Shown here in pieces: positions 1 to 7,911 of a DNA stretch of 64,000 bases. This DNA comes from Asaccharospora irregularis DSM 2635. Lineage in GTDB: Bacteria > Bacillota > Clostridia > Peptostreptococcales > Peptostreptococcaceae. Position 1 is the stretch's first letter. Every line of letters starts with the position of its first letter. Below the pieces are notes generated by a model. The model did no database searches, was not told the DNA's origin, and saw nothing but the letters and a program-made list of their open reading frames with translations. The position numbers and the translations under genes are program-made. The stretch is taken from NCBI RefSeq assembly GCF_900129815.1, contig NZ_FQWX01000001.1, positions 1 through 64,000 of the forward strand. The letters are read 5' to 3'.

Positions 1-168
1 CAAATAAAACAAAATATGGAATTTAGAAGATTTTTATGTAAAGGCAAAAGTAACATTTTAGCAGAATGTATTTTAATCGCCATGGCTCATAATGTAAATA
101 AATTTCATAATAAAATTAAAAATGGAAAGTGTAGAACATATCTATATTCAACAAAAAATGTTGCCTAA
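1..168 (+). CDS. Transposase C-terminus, IS1182-type (partial, cut by window edge)
   Basis: An open frame enters from the left edge and stops at 166-168, giving 55 residues. The stretch with Phe-Arg-Arg-Phe-Leu followed by Ala-His-Asn-Val-Asn-Lys and a basic tail resembles the end of IS1182-family DDE transposases, where a FRRFLLRG-like motif precedes an IAHN motif. The family call is from recall of that pattern. The rest of the gene is outside the window, so intactness cannot be judged. Confidence 0.75.
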   Translation, partial: QIKQNMEFRRFLCKGKSNILAECILIAMAHNVNKFHNKIKNGKCRTYLYSTKNVA

Positions 169-334
169 TTTTTTGAATATGAAATTTTTAAAAATGGTAT
201 CCCGATACCTATATTTTTTATGCAATTTTTAGGGTATAATGGAAAAGTTTAATTTATCCTTTTATAAATTTGATATTTAACATAGAAAAAGGAGCTTCGC
301 TCAGTAATTTAATTATCACTGATGCGACAGCCCC
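1..334 (+). mobile_element. Right end of an IS1182-like insertion sequence
   Basis: Downstream of the transposase stop there are about 165 non-coding bases ending in GCGACAGCCCC at 324-334. IS1182-type inverted repeats typically start GGGGCTGTC when read inward, so 334 is taken as the element boundary. Just inside is a short inverted repeat, TCAGT...ACTGA (301-322), around an AT-rich centre. The end lies 28 bp from the hsdS stop codon, so the element landed directly behind the R-M operon. The left end is outside the window. Confidence 0.6.
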
Positions 335-362
335 ATTTGTTATATTATATCATAATTATTAT

Positions 363-1550
363 TTAAACAAACATATGTTGTAATAATCCTTTTTTATATT
401 CATTTAAATAATATAACTTCTCTTGCTCTTTCTTAATCTTTAAATCTATATCACTTAAAATCTTAACTATCTTTTCAGTTTCCTCATTTGATGTAGGTAT
501 ATTAAACTGTAACTCCTCTAATTGAGAGTTTTTTAAATTATTAATATTTGTTCCTGATAATAATATATCTAAATACTTATAATACAATTCTATTTGTAAA
601 AGATATTTACCCAATGGATTTTTCGTTCTATATATACTGCAAAATGCACCAACGGTTAAATCATTATAACCATTTGAATTATTAAACTCACCCGATTTAC
701 CAACTAAGTTTCTACTTCCATTTGCCATACATATAACAATATCTTTTTCTCTTAATTTTATTTCATCTTTACACTGCTTCCTAACAAATTGTAAATCTGT
801 ATCAAAAGTTATTGTATTATCTTGTATATTATTTGAACGTAGAACTAATAGACCATCTTCATTCACATCTCCTGCATTATAACTATGACCTCTATAAAAT
901 TTCCCTAAATCCCCAAGCTTCTTTTCTTCCCACGCAGGATAATCTCTACCATCATCATCCTTAAACCTTAACTCCCTGCTAAAAATCTTTTGCATCATAC
1001 CCTTCTTATAATCTTTAAGAGCCTCAACCTTCTCACCTTGAAGATAGATCTTATCATCAATTAAAGAAAAGAAAGAAGCTATTTTTTCTTGTTCTTCTTT
1101 TGATGGTATTGAAACTTTAGTATCAGTTATATCCGTTCTATTTACAGATTCAAAAGTTGACCCCTGCGATATTCTACTCCACTTATCTTCATACTTTATT
1201 AAAAATTGATATATAAACTCATTACTTTGCTTTGGTTTTATACTACAAACACCCCTACCTATACATGCATCATGTATAGATTTTGATATAGCCCCTACTG
1301 GTGCTCTAACTGACATTATTATATCTCCAATGTTACAAGTTTTAGTTATATCACTTGTATATATTCTAGGTGCAGTTTTTCTCCCTTGAACATCTGCATT
1401 TCCTTGAATTAGAGGTAGACCTATATTCCTCTCATTGTAGCATGAAGATGATGGAGATTGACCCATAGTAACATCACAAATAGTTCCTAATTTCTTACTT
1501 TCCCAATCTCCACTAAACTCCTTAAATCTAAGCTTCGGTGTCTTATTCAT
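363..1550 (-). CDS. hsdS: Type I restriction-modification specificity subunit HsdS
   Basis: This is the DNA-recognition subunit of a type I R-M enzyme. The 395-residue protein has the usual two-fold layout: two target recognition domains (about residues 10-165 and 210-360), each followed by a helical conserved spacer ending in similar Glu-Tyr/Asp-Tyr-Lys-Lys-Gly motifs (near 185 and 390). The ATG at 1550 is preferred over an upstream in-frame GTG at 1559, because the GGGGAGGTGG ribosome site sits about 6 bases before the ATG and would overlap the GTG. The gene follows hsdM by 15 bases. The two recognition domains differ, so a bipartite asymmetric target is expected; its sequence cannot be predicted here. 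An insertion sequence ends 28 bp downstream. Confidence 0.93.
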   Translation of the reverse strand: MNKTPKLRFKEFSGDWESKKLGTICDVTMGQSPSSSCYNERNIGLPLIQGNADVQGRKTAPRIYTSDITKTCNIGDIIMSVRAPVGAISKSIHDACIGRGVCSIKPKQSNEFIYQFLIKYEDKWSRISQGSTFESVNRTDITDTKVSIPSKEEQEKIASFFSLIDDKIYLQGEKVEALKDYKKGMMQKIFSRELRFKDDDGRDYPAWEEKKLGDLGKFYRGHSYNAGDVNEDGLLVLRSNNIQDNTITFDTDLQFVRKQCKDEIKLREKDIVICMANGSRNLVGKSGEFNNSNGYNDLTVGAFCSIYRTKNPLGKYLLQIELYYKYLDILLSGTNINNLKNSQLEELQFNIPTSNEETEKIVKILSDIDLKIKKEQEKLYYLNEYKKGLLQHMFV

Positions 1551-1565
1551 ATCATCCACCTCCCC

Positions 1566-3110
1566 TTATAATCCAAGCTCTTTTAAATAAACTGCTAACT
1601 CATCATCAATACTAGCTATCTCTTTATCAATGCTCGCTATTCTCTCACTAACAACAGCTAAGTCTATTGGCTCTTCTTCTTCAAAGGTATCAACGTATCT
1701 TGGTATATTTAAGTTATAATCATTCTCTTTTATCTCACTCATTAAAGCCTTATAGCTATATTTATCAATAGTTTCTCTCTTAACATAAGTCTCCACTATC
1801 TTCTCAACATGAGCATCAGTTAAATTATTTTGATTCTTTCCTTTTTCAAACTCATTTGATGCATCTATAAATAAAATATTCTCTCCGTTTTCTCTACACT
1901 TCTTAAACACCAATATAACTGTAGGTATACTTGTCCCGAAGAATATATTAGCAGGAAGTCCTATAACTGCGTCTAACACGTTTCTTTCCTCTATTAAATA
2001 CTTTCTTATTACTCCCTCTGCTGCCCCTCTGAAAAGTACACCATGAGGAAGAACTACTGCCATTGTTCCTTTATCATCTAAATGATGTATCATATGCTGA
2101 ACGAATGCAAAGTCTGCTTTTGACTTTGGTGCTAATTTACCATAAGCACTAAATCTTTCATCATCTAAAAACTTAGGGTCTGCACTCCAGTTAGCAGAAT
2201 AAGGAGGATTTGCAACTATCGCTTCAAATTTCATACCTTCATGAGCTGGATGTTCCAATGTATCATCATTTTTTATATCAAAGTTTGTATACTCTATATC
2301 ATGAAGTAACATATTCATACGAGCTAAGTTGTAAGTTGTTGACGTAAGTTCTTGTCCATAGAACTTTCTAACATTAGCTTCTTTTGATACACGGAGAAGT
2401 AGAGATCCTGAACCACAAGTTGGGTCATAAATATCCTTTAAATCAGTCTTTCCAACTGTTACTATCTTTGCTAAAATCTTTGAAACTTGTTGCGGTGTAT
2501 AAAACTCTCCTGCCTTTTTCCCTGCATTCGCAGCAAATTGAGATATTAAATATTCATAAGCATCTCCAAGTACATCGATTTCAGAATCTTCATGTTCAAA
2601 GTCTATTCCTGAAATGTTTGCCATTACTTTAGCTATTAGTTTTGAACGGCTCTTTACATCTCTTCCTAGTTTTGTAGAAGCTAAGTCCATATCATCAAAT
2701 AAATTATCAAATTCTTCTTGGCTATTGGCTCCTAATGTAGATTCTGTTATATCATTTATTGCTCCTTGAAGCATTTCTATATCAAAATTTCCGTCTTCTA
2801 TTGATTTAAGTAATTTAGAGAATAGGAATTCTGGCTCTATGAAGTATCCTAGTTGCTCTAAGAACTCTTCTTGTAGTCCTTCTCTATATTCTTCATCTGC
2901 CCAAGCTTCTTCATAGCTTATTTCATCTTCTTCTAATAAGTCTTTTGCTTTGTTTTCTACTTTTTCACTAAGGTATCTATAGAATATTAATCCAAGGATA
3001 TAATTTTTAAATTCATTGGCTTCCATATTTCCTCTTAGGTCATTTGCTATTGACCAAAGTTTTGTGTGAAGCTCTCTTTGTTGCTCTTGTTGTTTTTCAC
3101 TTGTTTGCAT
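1566..3110 (-). CDS. hsdM: Type I restriction-modification DNA methyltransferase HsdM
   Basis: N6-adenine methyltransferase subunit, 514 residues, a normal length for HsdM. An N-terminal helical HsdM_N domain (about 10-150) precedes the Rossmann methylase domain. That domain has GEFYTP (201-206), the AdoMet motif DPTCGSGS (229-236) and the catalytic NPPY (301-304). It partners with HsdS to modify host DNA and with HsdR for restriction. It is 18 bp downstream of the Fic gene and 15 bp upstream of hsdS, so fic-hsdM-hsdS look co-transcribed. All key motifs are present. Confidence 0.97.
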   Translation of the reverse strand: MQTSEKQQEQQRELHTKLWSIANDLRGNMEANEFKNYILGLIFYRYLSEKVENKAKDLLEEDEISYEEAWADEEYREGLQEEFLEQLGYFIEPEFLFSKLLKSIEDGNFDIEMLQGAINDITESTLGANSQEEFDNLFDDMDLASTKLGRDVKSRSKLIAKVMANISGIDFEHEDSEIDVLGDAYEYLISQFAANAGKKAGEFYTPQQVSKILAKIVTVGKTDLKDIYDPTCGSGSLLLRVSKEANVRKFYGQELTSTTYNLARMNMLLHDIEYTNFDIKNDDTLEHPAHEGMKFEAIVANPPYSANWSADPKFLDDERFSAYGKLAPKSKADFAFVQHMIHHLDDKGTMAVVLPHGVLFRGAAEGVIRKYLIEERNVLDAVIGLPANIFFGTSIPTVILVFKKCRENGENILFIDASNEFEKGKNQNNLTDAHVEKIVETYVKRETIDKYSYKALMSEIKENDYNLNIPRYVDTFEEEEPIDLAVVSERIASIDKEIASIDDELAVYLKELGL

Positions 3111-3128
3111 TTTAAGTTCTCCCTTATA

Positions 3129-4205
3129 TTAATACATTTCTGTACCTATAAATACTTTATAGATTCTATCGTATCTGTATTCTTTTTTACGACCTCTTGA
3201 TACATCTACTAAGATACCTAAATCTAATAATTGATTTATAATCCTACCAATAGTACTTGGAGCTAAATCAGTTTGCTCTTCAATATACTTCTTTGTAAAT
3301 ACAACTTTATTCATCATTATTGGGAATACAGTGTGTATTGAACCACCTTTTATACTTTTAATTTTTTCATGGTCTTCTTTATAAATATTTTTAATTATCT
3401 CTAGTTTTCTTATATAGTTGCTACATTGGTCAATTGTACACTGCATAAAGAAACTTATGAACGATTCTAAATTACCTCTTCTAGTGTTCATTAATGCTCT
3501 TTGATATCCAATTTTATTTACTTCTATTATTTCTGATAAATAAAGTATCGGTCTATCATCACTTAAGTATGCCATTTGTATAGGTATTAAAGCTCTTCCA
3601 AGTCTACCATTACCATCATTATAAGGATGTATAGTTTCAAACTGTGCATGAGATATTGCAACATTAACCAATACTGGATCTATATAAGCATCATTCATAT
3701 ACTCATATAAATTAATTAAATCTTCAATTATATCATCTGGGCATGGTGGTATAAATGTAGCTTGCTCTATACCTATACCTTTAGGTCCTATCCAGTTTTG
3801 AGTATCTCTTATTTTTCCTGGTGATTTTTTAGATCCTCTACCACTATTTAAAATTATCCTATGCATCTCATTTACAAGGTTCATAGTGATGCCCTTTTCT
3901 TTAATAGCTTTAGTTGCATATTCTATTGATTTTGTTAGGTTTTTAATCTCTAAACTATCATCATTTTCCTCTATTATATCTAGTGAGAAAATATCTTCAT
4001 GTGAAATCTGAGTACCTTCAATTTGTGTAGATTTATAACTATCACTTTTTAATACTGACTGTAAAAATAGTTCTGCTTCAAATTCCAATGTATTTAAAAT
4101 AGCTTTATATTCTCCATACTTTTCAGAAGCTTCTCCAAGTAATATCATTAAATCTTTATCTATTTTGTACCCCACAGGTAATTTTTTCACTTTATACGGT
4201 TCCAT
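3129..4205 (-). CDS. Fic-domain protein (putative AMP-transferase) inside the R-M locus
   Basis: The 358-residue protein has a canonical Fic active site, HPYNDGNGRLGR, at residues 193-204. His193 is the expected base and Asp198 the metal ligand. An N-terminal autoinhibitory-type motif, STQIEG (59-64), matches the (S/T)xxxE(G/N) pattern with the inhibitory Glu63. The last ~80 residues look like a winged-helix domain. Fic enzymes usually transfer AMP to a target hydroxyl; the target here is unknown. The gene leads the fic-hsdM-hsdS unit, and its promoter holds a palindrome. It could regulate or protect the R-M system, or be an independent toxin-like passenger; the sequence does not decide. Confidence 0.9.
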   Translation of the reverse strand: MEPYKVKKLPVGYKIDKDLMILLGEASEKYGEYKAILNTLEFEAELFLQSVLKSDSYKSTQIEGTQISHEDIFSLDIIEENDDSLEIKNLTKSIEYATKAIKEKGITMNLVNEMHRIILNSGRGSKKSPGKIRDTQNWIGPKGIGIEQATFIPPCPDDIIEDLINLYEYMNDAYIDPVLVNVAISHAQFETIHPYNDGNGRLGRALIPIQMAYLSDDRPILYLSEIIEVNKIGYQRALMNTRRGNLESFISFFMQCTIDQCSNYIRKLEIIKNIYKEDHEKIKSIKGGSIHTVFPIMMNKVVFTKKYIEEQTDLAPSTIGRIINQLLDLGILVDVSRGRKKEYRYDRIYKVFIGTEMY

Positions 4206-4235
4206 AAAAAATCACTCCAATCTATTTATAACTAT

Positions 4236-4264
4236 ATTATACATCAAAACAAGATTGTTTGTTA
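4236..4264 (-). promoter_or_regulatory. Promoter of fic-hsdM-hsdS with palindromic operator candidate
   Basis: Reading leftward, a perfect TATAAT -10 lies at 4236-4241, about 30 bp before the fic start. The expected -35 position (about 4259-4264) is weak. A perfect palindrome, AAACAA-GA-TTGTTT (4247-4260), fills the spacer, a typical place for a repressor site. The regulator is unknown; the winged-helix tail of the Fic protein is one candidate. Confidence 0.45.
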
Positions 4265-4378
4265 CTTGTTTTTTTATATTATCGACTCTAATAATAAAAA
4301 TAAACCATATAAAAATTCATTTTTTCTAAAAAACGAATTTTAAAAACTTATAATATGTTATTTTTCTAAAAAATAAAT

Positions 4379-4399
4379 AAGCAGGGAATCTCCCTGCTT
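4379..4399 (-). terminator. Rho-independent terminator after hsdR
   Basis: A 9-bp perfect stem, AAGCAGGGA / TCCCTGCTT, with a 3-base loop is followed on the minus strand by a T-rich tail. It lies 12 bp after the hsdR stop and separates hsdR transcription from fic-hsdM-hsdS. Confidence 0.85.
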
Positions 4400-4411
4400 T
4401 GATTAAATTAT

Positions 4412-7177
4412 TTATATATTATATTTTGCTACATGATCATATACAAAACTTTTAACTTGCTCTACTTTTCTTTTTCTTTCTAAAAACTTTGGTTTAAGTT
4501 TTTCTTTTACTTCATTGCTTATTTCTTCTCTATTTATAATTCCACAGTATTCATACTCCGCTACTGAATCACTTATAAAGTCTGCACTTAAACCTATTTC
4601 ATCAGCAAAGTAATTTACTTCTTGGATTCTCTTATGTGCTTGGAATTTTGAATATTCAAAGTCTACATTACAATTTTCAGAAAGCTGTGGAACTACTTTT
4701 TCTAGGAATTCTTTTAGTAAGTCTACTTTAAGCCTTAAGTCCATATTATCTGCTCTATCTAGCTCTGTAATTATATTTTTTATATCTTTATCTCTTTTTT
4801 CTTTGCTTGAAAAATCTATATCTTTTATTAAATTCATAATATATGAGGCGTTGATTCTATCACTATGCATAAGCTCTATACCAAAGTCTACATCTAATAA
4901 AATTGATGTTTTTTCATCCTGTGTTTTTCTTACCATTTCATATATCGTAAAGTATTTACTTTTATAGTCTTGGTATTCTTGATTACTTATTTGAAGTTCA
5001 CAATCTTTAAATTCAAAGTCTACAAAAGTTTCTAATTTTACTAATATTTTTGATAGCTCTCTAAATGCTAATATAAATTGCTTTTTAGATTCTTCACTTT
5101 CAAGACTATCTACATCCTGTGGTGTAGGTGTTAAAGCTTTTAGTTTCTTAAGTTCTGTAAGCCATCTATCTAAGTAGTATTCATAACTTTCCATTAGCAC
5201 TATATCTGTTGTTTCTGTTTGTGAGAATAGCTTTAGTGCATCATCTGTATTTTTCTTTAGGTTTCTATAGCAAACTACATTTCCATAAGGTTTAGTTGAT
5301 TTTTCTACTCTATTAGTTCTTGAGTATGCTTGTACTAAATCATGGTATTTTAAGTTTTTATCAACGTATAGTGTATTTAATGTTTTACTATCAAATCCAG
5401 TTAAAAACATATTTACAACTATTAGTATATCTATTTTGGCATTCTTTACTTTTTTAGATACATCTGCAAAATAACTCGAGAATGTATCTGTGCAGTAGTT
5501 AGTATCAAATATTTTATTATAGTCTGTAATTATTCTTTCTAAAGAGTCTCTTGAGTGTTCATCTTTTCCTTCAAGGTCTTCATTAGCTCCAAAACTAAAT
5601 ATCCCAGCTATTTTTAAATCATGGTCTAGTTCTTTGAACTTATCATAGTATTTTACAAGCATTGGAATACTCTGAACAGTTAATATTGCTGTGTATTCTT
5701 TATTTCTAGTTTTTCCATTATGATTTTTTATAATATGGTCTACTATATTTTCTATTCGTTTGTCTGCCATAAATACTTCTTCTTTATCTATTGCAGCTAC
5801 TCTTGTATCATCATTTTCATCTATATCTCCATCAAATGTTTTAATATATTCAACTGAAAATCCAAGTACATTACCATCACTTATTGCATTTTTTATTAAA
5901 TATGTATGTAGGCATTTTTCAAATAAATCTGCTGTAACTCTACCTTCTTGGCTTCTATTTTCAAAGAATCTTGGTGTACCTGTAAATCCAAAGTATTGGG
6001 CATTTGTAAAGTGCTTATTTATAGCTTTATGCATATCTCCAAATTGAGATCTGTGGCACTCATCTATTATAAATACTACTTTTTCTTCTCTATATTGGTT
6101 CATTATTTTAGAATATTTATCATTCTTTATAGAATTAGCCATCTTTTGTATTGTTGTTACTATAAGTTGCTTATTTATATCTTTTATTTGTTTTACTAAA
6201 GTGTCTGTTCTATCAGTTATATCAACACTATCTGGCTCAAAATTATTGAACTCTGCTATTGTTTGGGAATCTAGGTCCTTTCTATCAACTAAGAAAAATA
6301 CTTTTTTAATATTAGGATCTTTTGATAGTATTTGACTAGCTTTGAAAGATGTTAAAGTCTTTCCTGAGCCTGTCGTATGCCAGATAAATCCGTTATTGTT
6401 GGTCTCAAAAGCTCTTGTAATAAGCGCTTCTACTGCATATATTTGATATGGTCTCATAACCATTAATAGTTTATCTGTTTCATTTGTTATCATGTATCTA
6501 GCTATAACCTTTGATACAAAACATTTATCTAAGAAGTTTTCTGTAAATTCTTTTAGAGTACTAATTCTTTTATTATTTTCATCACTCCAAAAGAATGTAT
6601 TACTAAATAAGATTTCTTTATCGCTATTTGCAAAATATTTGGTATCTACCCCATTACTTACTACAAATATTTGAAGGTATCTATATAACCCTTGATATGA
6701 ATGCTTCTTATATCTATTTATTTGATTAAATGCTTCTTTTAAATCAAGTCCTCTACGTTTTAATTCTATTTGAACAAGTGGTAGTCCATTTATAAGCAGT
6801 GTAACATCATAACGGTTTGTATACTTTCCAACCAATGTTACTTGGTTAGTTACTTGAAATCTATTTTTACACCAATTTTGTGTATCAAAGAATTCTATGT
6901 ATACCTCAGAACTATCTTCTCTTTCTAATATAAATTTGTCTCTTAGGATCATTGCACTTTGAAATACTGACTTTCCTTCTACATGTCTAAGTATTCTTTC
7001 AAACTCTTTATCTGTGAATGGCTCATTGTTAAGTTTAGCTTTGTTATGTTCAAATAACTCATTTCGAAAGTTATTTTTAAGTTGATCTTCATCAGATATA
7101 GTTATTCTGTTAAATCCCTGATTTACAAGTTGTTTAATTAAATTTTCCTCTAATTGTGCTTCACTCTGATAGCTCAT
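4412..7177 (-). CDS. hsdR: Type I restriction endonuclease/translocase subunit HsdR
   Basis: A 921-residue restriction subunit. The N-terminal PD-(D/E)XK nuclease has Asp124 and the E-x-K pair Glu138/Lys140. The SF2 motor follows with Walker A TTGSGKT (268-274), DECH (372-375) and TGTP (399-402). A helical C-terminal part should bind the HsdM2S core. It cuts DNA after ATP-driven translocation when sites lack methylation. The start ATG has a strong GGGGGAG ribosome site 5 bases upstream. A terminator separates it from the methylase genes, so it can be expressed independently of them. All catalytic motifs are intact. Confidence 0.96.
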   Translation of the reverse strand: MSYQSEAQLEENLIKQLVNQGFNRITISDEDQLKNNFRNELFEHNKAKLNNEPFTDKEFERILRHVEGKSVFQSAMILRDKFILEREDSSEVYIEFFDTQNWCKNRFQVTNQVTLVGKYTNRYDVTLLINGLPLVQIELKRRGLDLKEAFNQINRYKKHSYQGLYRYLQIFVVSNGVDTKYFANSDKEILFSNTFFWSDENNKRISTLKEFTENFLDKCFVSKVIARYMITNETDKLLMVMRPYQIYAVEALITRAFETNNNGFIWHTTGSGKTLTSFKASQILSKDPNIKKVFFLVDRKDLDSQTIAEFNNFEPDSVDITDRTDTLVKQIKDINKQLIVTTIQKMANSIKNDKYSKIMNQYREEKVVFIIDECHRSQFGDMHKAINKHFTNAQYFGFTGTPRFFENRSQEGRVTADLFEKCLHTYLIKNAISDGNVLGFSVEYIKTFDGDIDENDDTRVAAIDKEEVFMADKRIENIVDHIIKNHNGKTRNKEYTAILTVQSIPMLVKYYDKFKELDHDLKIAGIFSFGANEDLEGKDEHSRDSLERIITDYNKIFDTNYCTDTFSSYFADVSKKVKNAKIDILIVVNMFLTGFDSKTLNTLYVDKNLKYHDLVQAYSRTNRVEKSTKPYGNVVCYRNLKKNTDDALKLFSQTETTDIVLMESYEYYLDRWLTELKKLKALTPTPQDVDSLESEESKKQFILAFRELSKILVKLETFVDFEFKDCELQISNQEYQDYKSKYFTIYEMVRKTQDEKTSILLDVDFGIELMHSDRINASYIMNLIKDIDFSSKEKRDKDIKNIITELDRADNMDLRLKVDLLKEFLEKVVPQLSENCNVDFEYSKFQAHKRIQEVNYFADEIGLSADFISDSVAEYEYCGIINREEISNEVKEKLKPKFLERKRKVEQVKSFVYDHVAKYNI

Positions 7178-7203
7178 ATTCTCCCCCTGAATTTTTATTA
7201 ATT

Positions 7204-7330
7204 TTATCTATTCATAGAGTTCTTAAAGCTGTATAATTTAAATATGAATTTGAAGCCACTGGGCGGGCGTTTAGCTTTAATAACTTTTTATAAACCACTT
7301 TAATTAAGCTACTATTAATTACGGTGGTTT
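7204..7330 (-). pseudogene. Decayed small type I toxin (C. difficile-like), frameshifted C-terminus
   Basis: Reading leftward from 7284 an open stretch encodes VIKAKRPPSGFKF followed by a Phe/Lys-rich tail and a stop at 7204-7206. The Pro-Pro-Ser-Gly-Phe plus alternating Phe/Lys tail resembles the ends of type I toxin peptides known from C. difficile. A stop lies just upstream in this frame. The preceding codons (Val-Val-Tyr-Lys-Lys, Leu-Lys rich) continue in another frame, which suggests a frameshift, and no hydrophobic N-terminal helix is found. The remnant lies directly in front of hsdR. Family assignment is from recall and is tentative. Confidence 0.4.
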
Positions 7331-7506
7331 ATTTTATATCATCTACTTGTAATTTCATTAATTGCATTAAAAAACTCCCATCATTTTTCCGATAATGCAT
7401 TCCAAAAATATAAGAGAAGTTATTATATATATTGTCACATTTGTAGGCATATAATAAAATAATTATATACATAAAAAAGTTATACTAATATTTTTATAAC
7501 TATATA

Positions 7507-7546
7507 AAAAACTCTATTAAGATTCTCTTCTCTTACTAGAGTTTTT
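7507..7546. terminator. Hairpin terminator, possibly bidirectional
   Basis: Stem AAAAACTCTA / TAGAGTTTTT with an 18-20 base pyrimidine-rich loop. A T tract follows on either strand. It is the second of two tandem hairpins when read leftward. Confidence 0.55.
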
Positions 7547-7549
7547 GTA

Positions 7550-7591
7550 AAAGCCAGGATTGAGTTTGCCGACCGTCTCCTAGCTTTTTTT
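7550..7591. terminator. Hairpin terminator, tandem with its neighbour
   Basis: Stem AAGCCAGGA / TCCTAGCTT (one mismatch) with an 18-base loop. Seven T follow on the plus strand, and TTTTA on the minus strand. No recognised gene directly feeds it, so it may end a small RNA or a small ORF transcript. Confidence 0.55.
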
Positions 7592-7853
7592 ATTATCCGA
7601 TTTCTATAAATAAATTGTAACATAAAAACAATGTTTCGTACATAAAAACCGAAATAGGACTAAAATCCCCCAATACTAAGAGCACATTTTTCAATACACC
7701 TATTTTTTTAATACTCATTGTACTTTTCCTAACCAGGTTTTCAACTCTTTAGCTATAGATTTCAAAATTAAACTGTATAATTTCAGTTCTTCGACTTTAA
7801 TTTTAAAATCTTACATTTACTATTGTTTATTAATATATCTTAGAAAATATTAT

Positions 7854-7890
7854 AACAATACCCTCTATATATATAATAGAAGGTATTGTT
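7854..7890 (-). terminator. Terminator after glyA
   Basis: A long AT-rich hairpin with an AACAATACC / GGTATTGTT stem lies about 20 bp downstream of the glyA stop. The T tail is weak, so confidence is moderate. Confidence 0.55.
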
Positions 7891-7911
7891 ATCTACACAT
7901 TAATCTTTATA

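Larger units (their letters stand above)
7331..7911. other. Intergenic region with remnants, no confident gene
   Basis: It holds two tandem hairpins (7507-7591) and the glyA terminator. A 41-codon minus-strand frame runs 7718-7593 from an ATG preceded by AGGAAAA, and ends right before the first hairpin; its product is hydrophobic in the middle and not recognised. Another minus-strand open stretch ends around 7715 with a basic Trp-Leu-Gly-Lys-Val-Gln tail and has no start. These may be debris of a lost mobile element or small genes. Confidence 0.35.

Noticed and set aside
363-1559. hsdS as a phase-variable or inverting gene
   Set aside because: No second hsdS copy, invertase gene or inverted repeat flanking the recognition domains is visible in this window.
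7500-7600. CRISPR repeat or antitoxin RNA of a toxin-antitoxin pair
   Set aside because: No repeated spacer pattern is present, and the supposed toxin is frameshifted, so a functional antitoxin RNA cannot be supported.
7600-7720. Minus-strand 41-codon frame and an adjacent frame with a basic Trp-Leu-Gly-Lys-Val-Gln end as real genes
   Set aside because: No family is recognised, one lacks a start, and AT-rich DNA gives such frames by chance. Recorded only as part of the intergenic entry and a finding.
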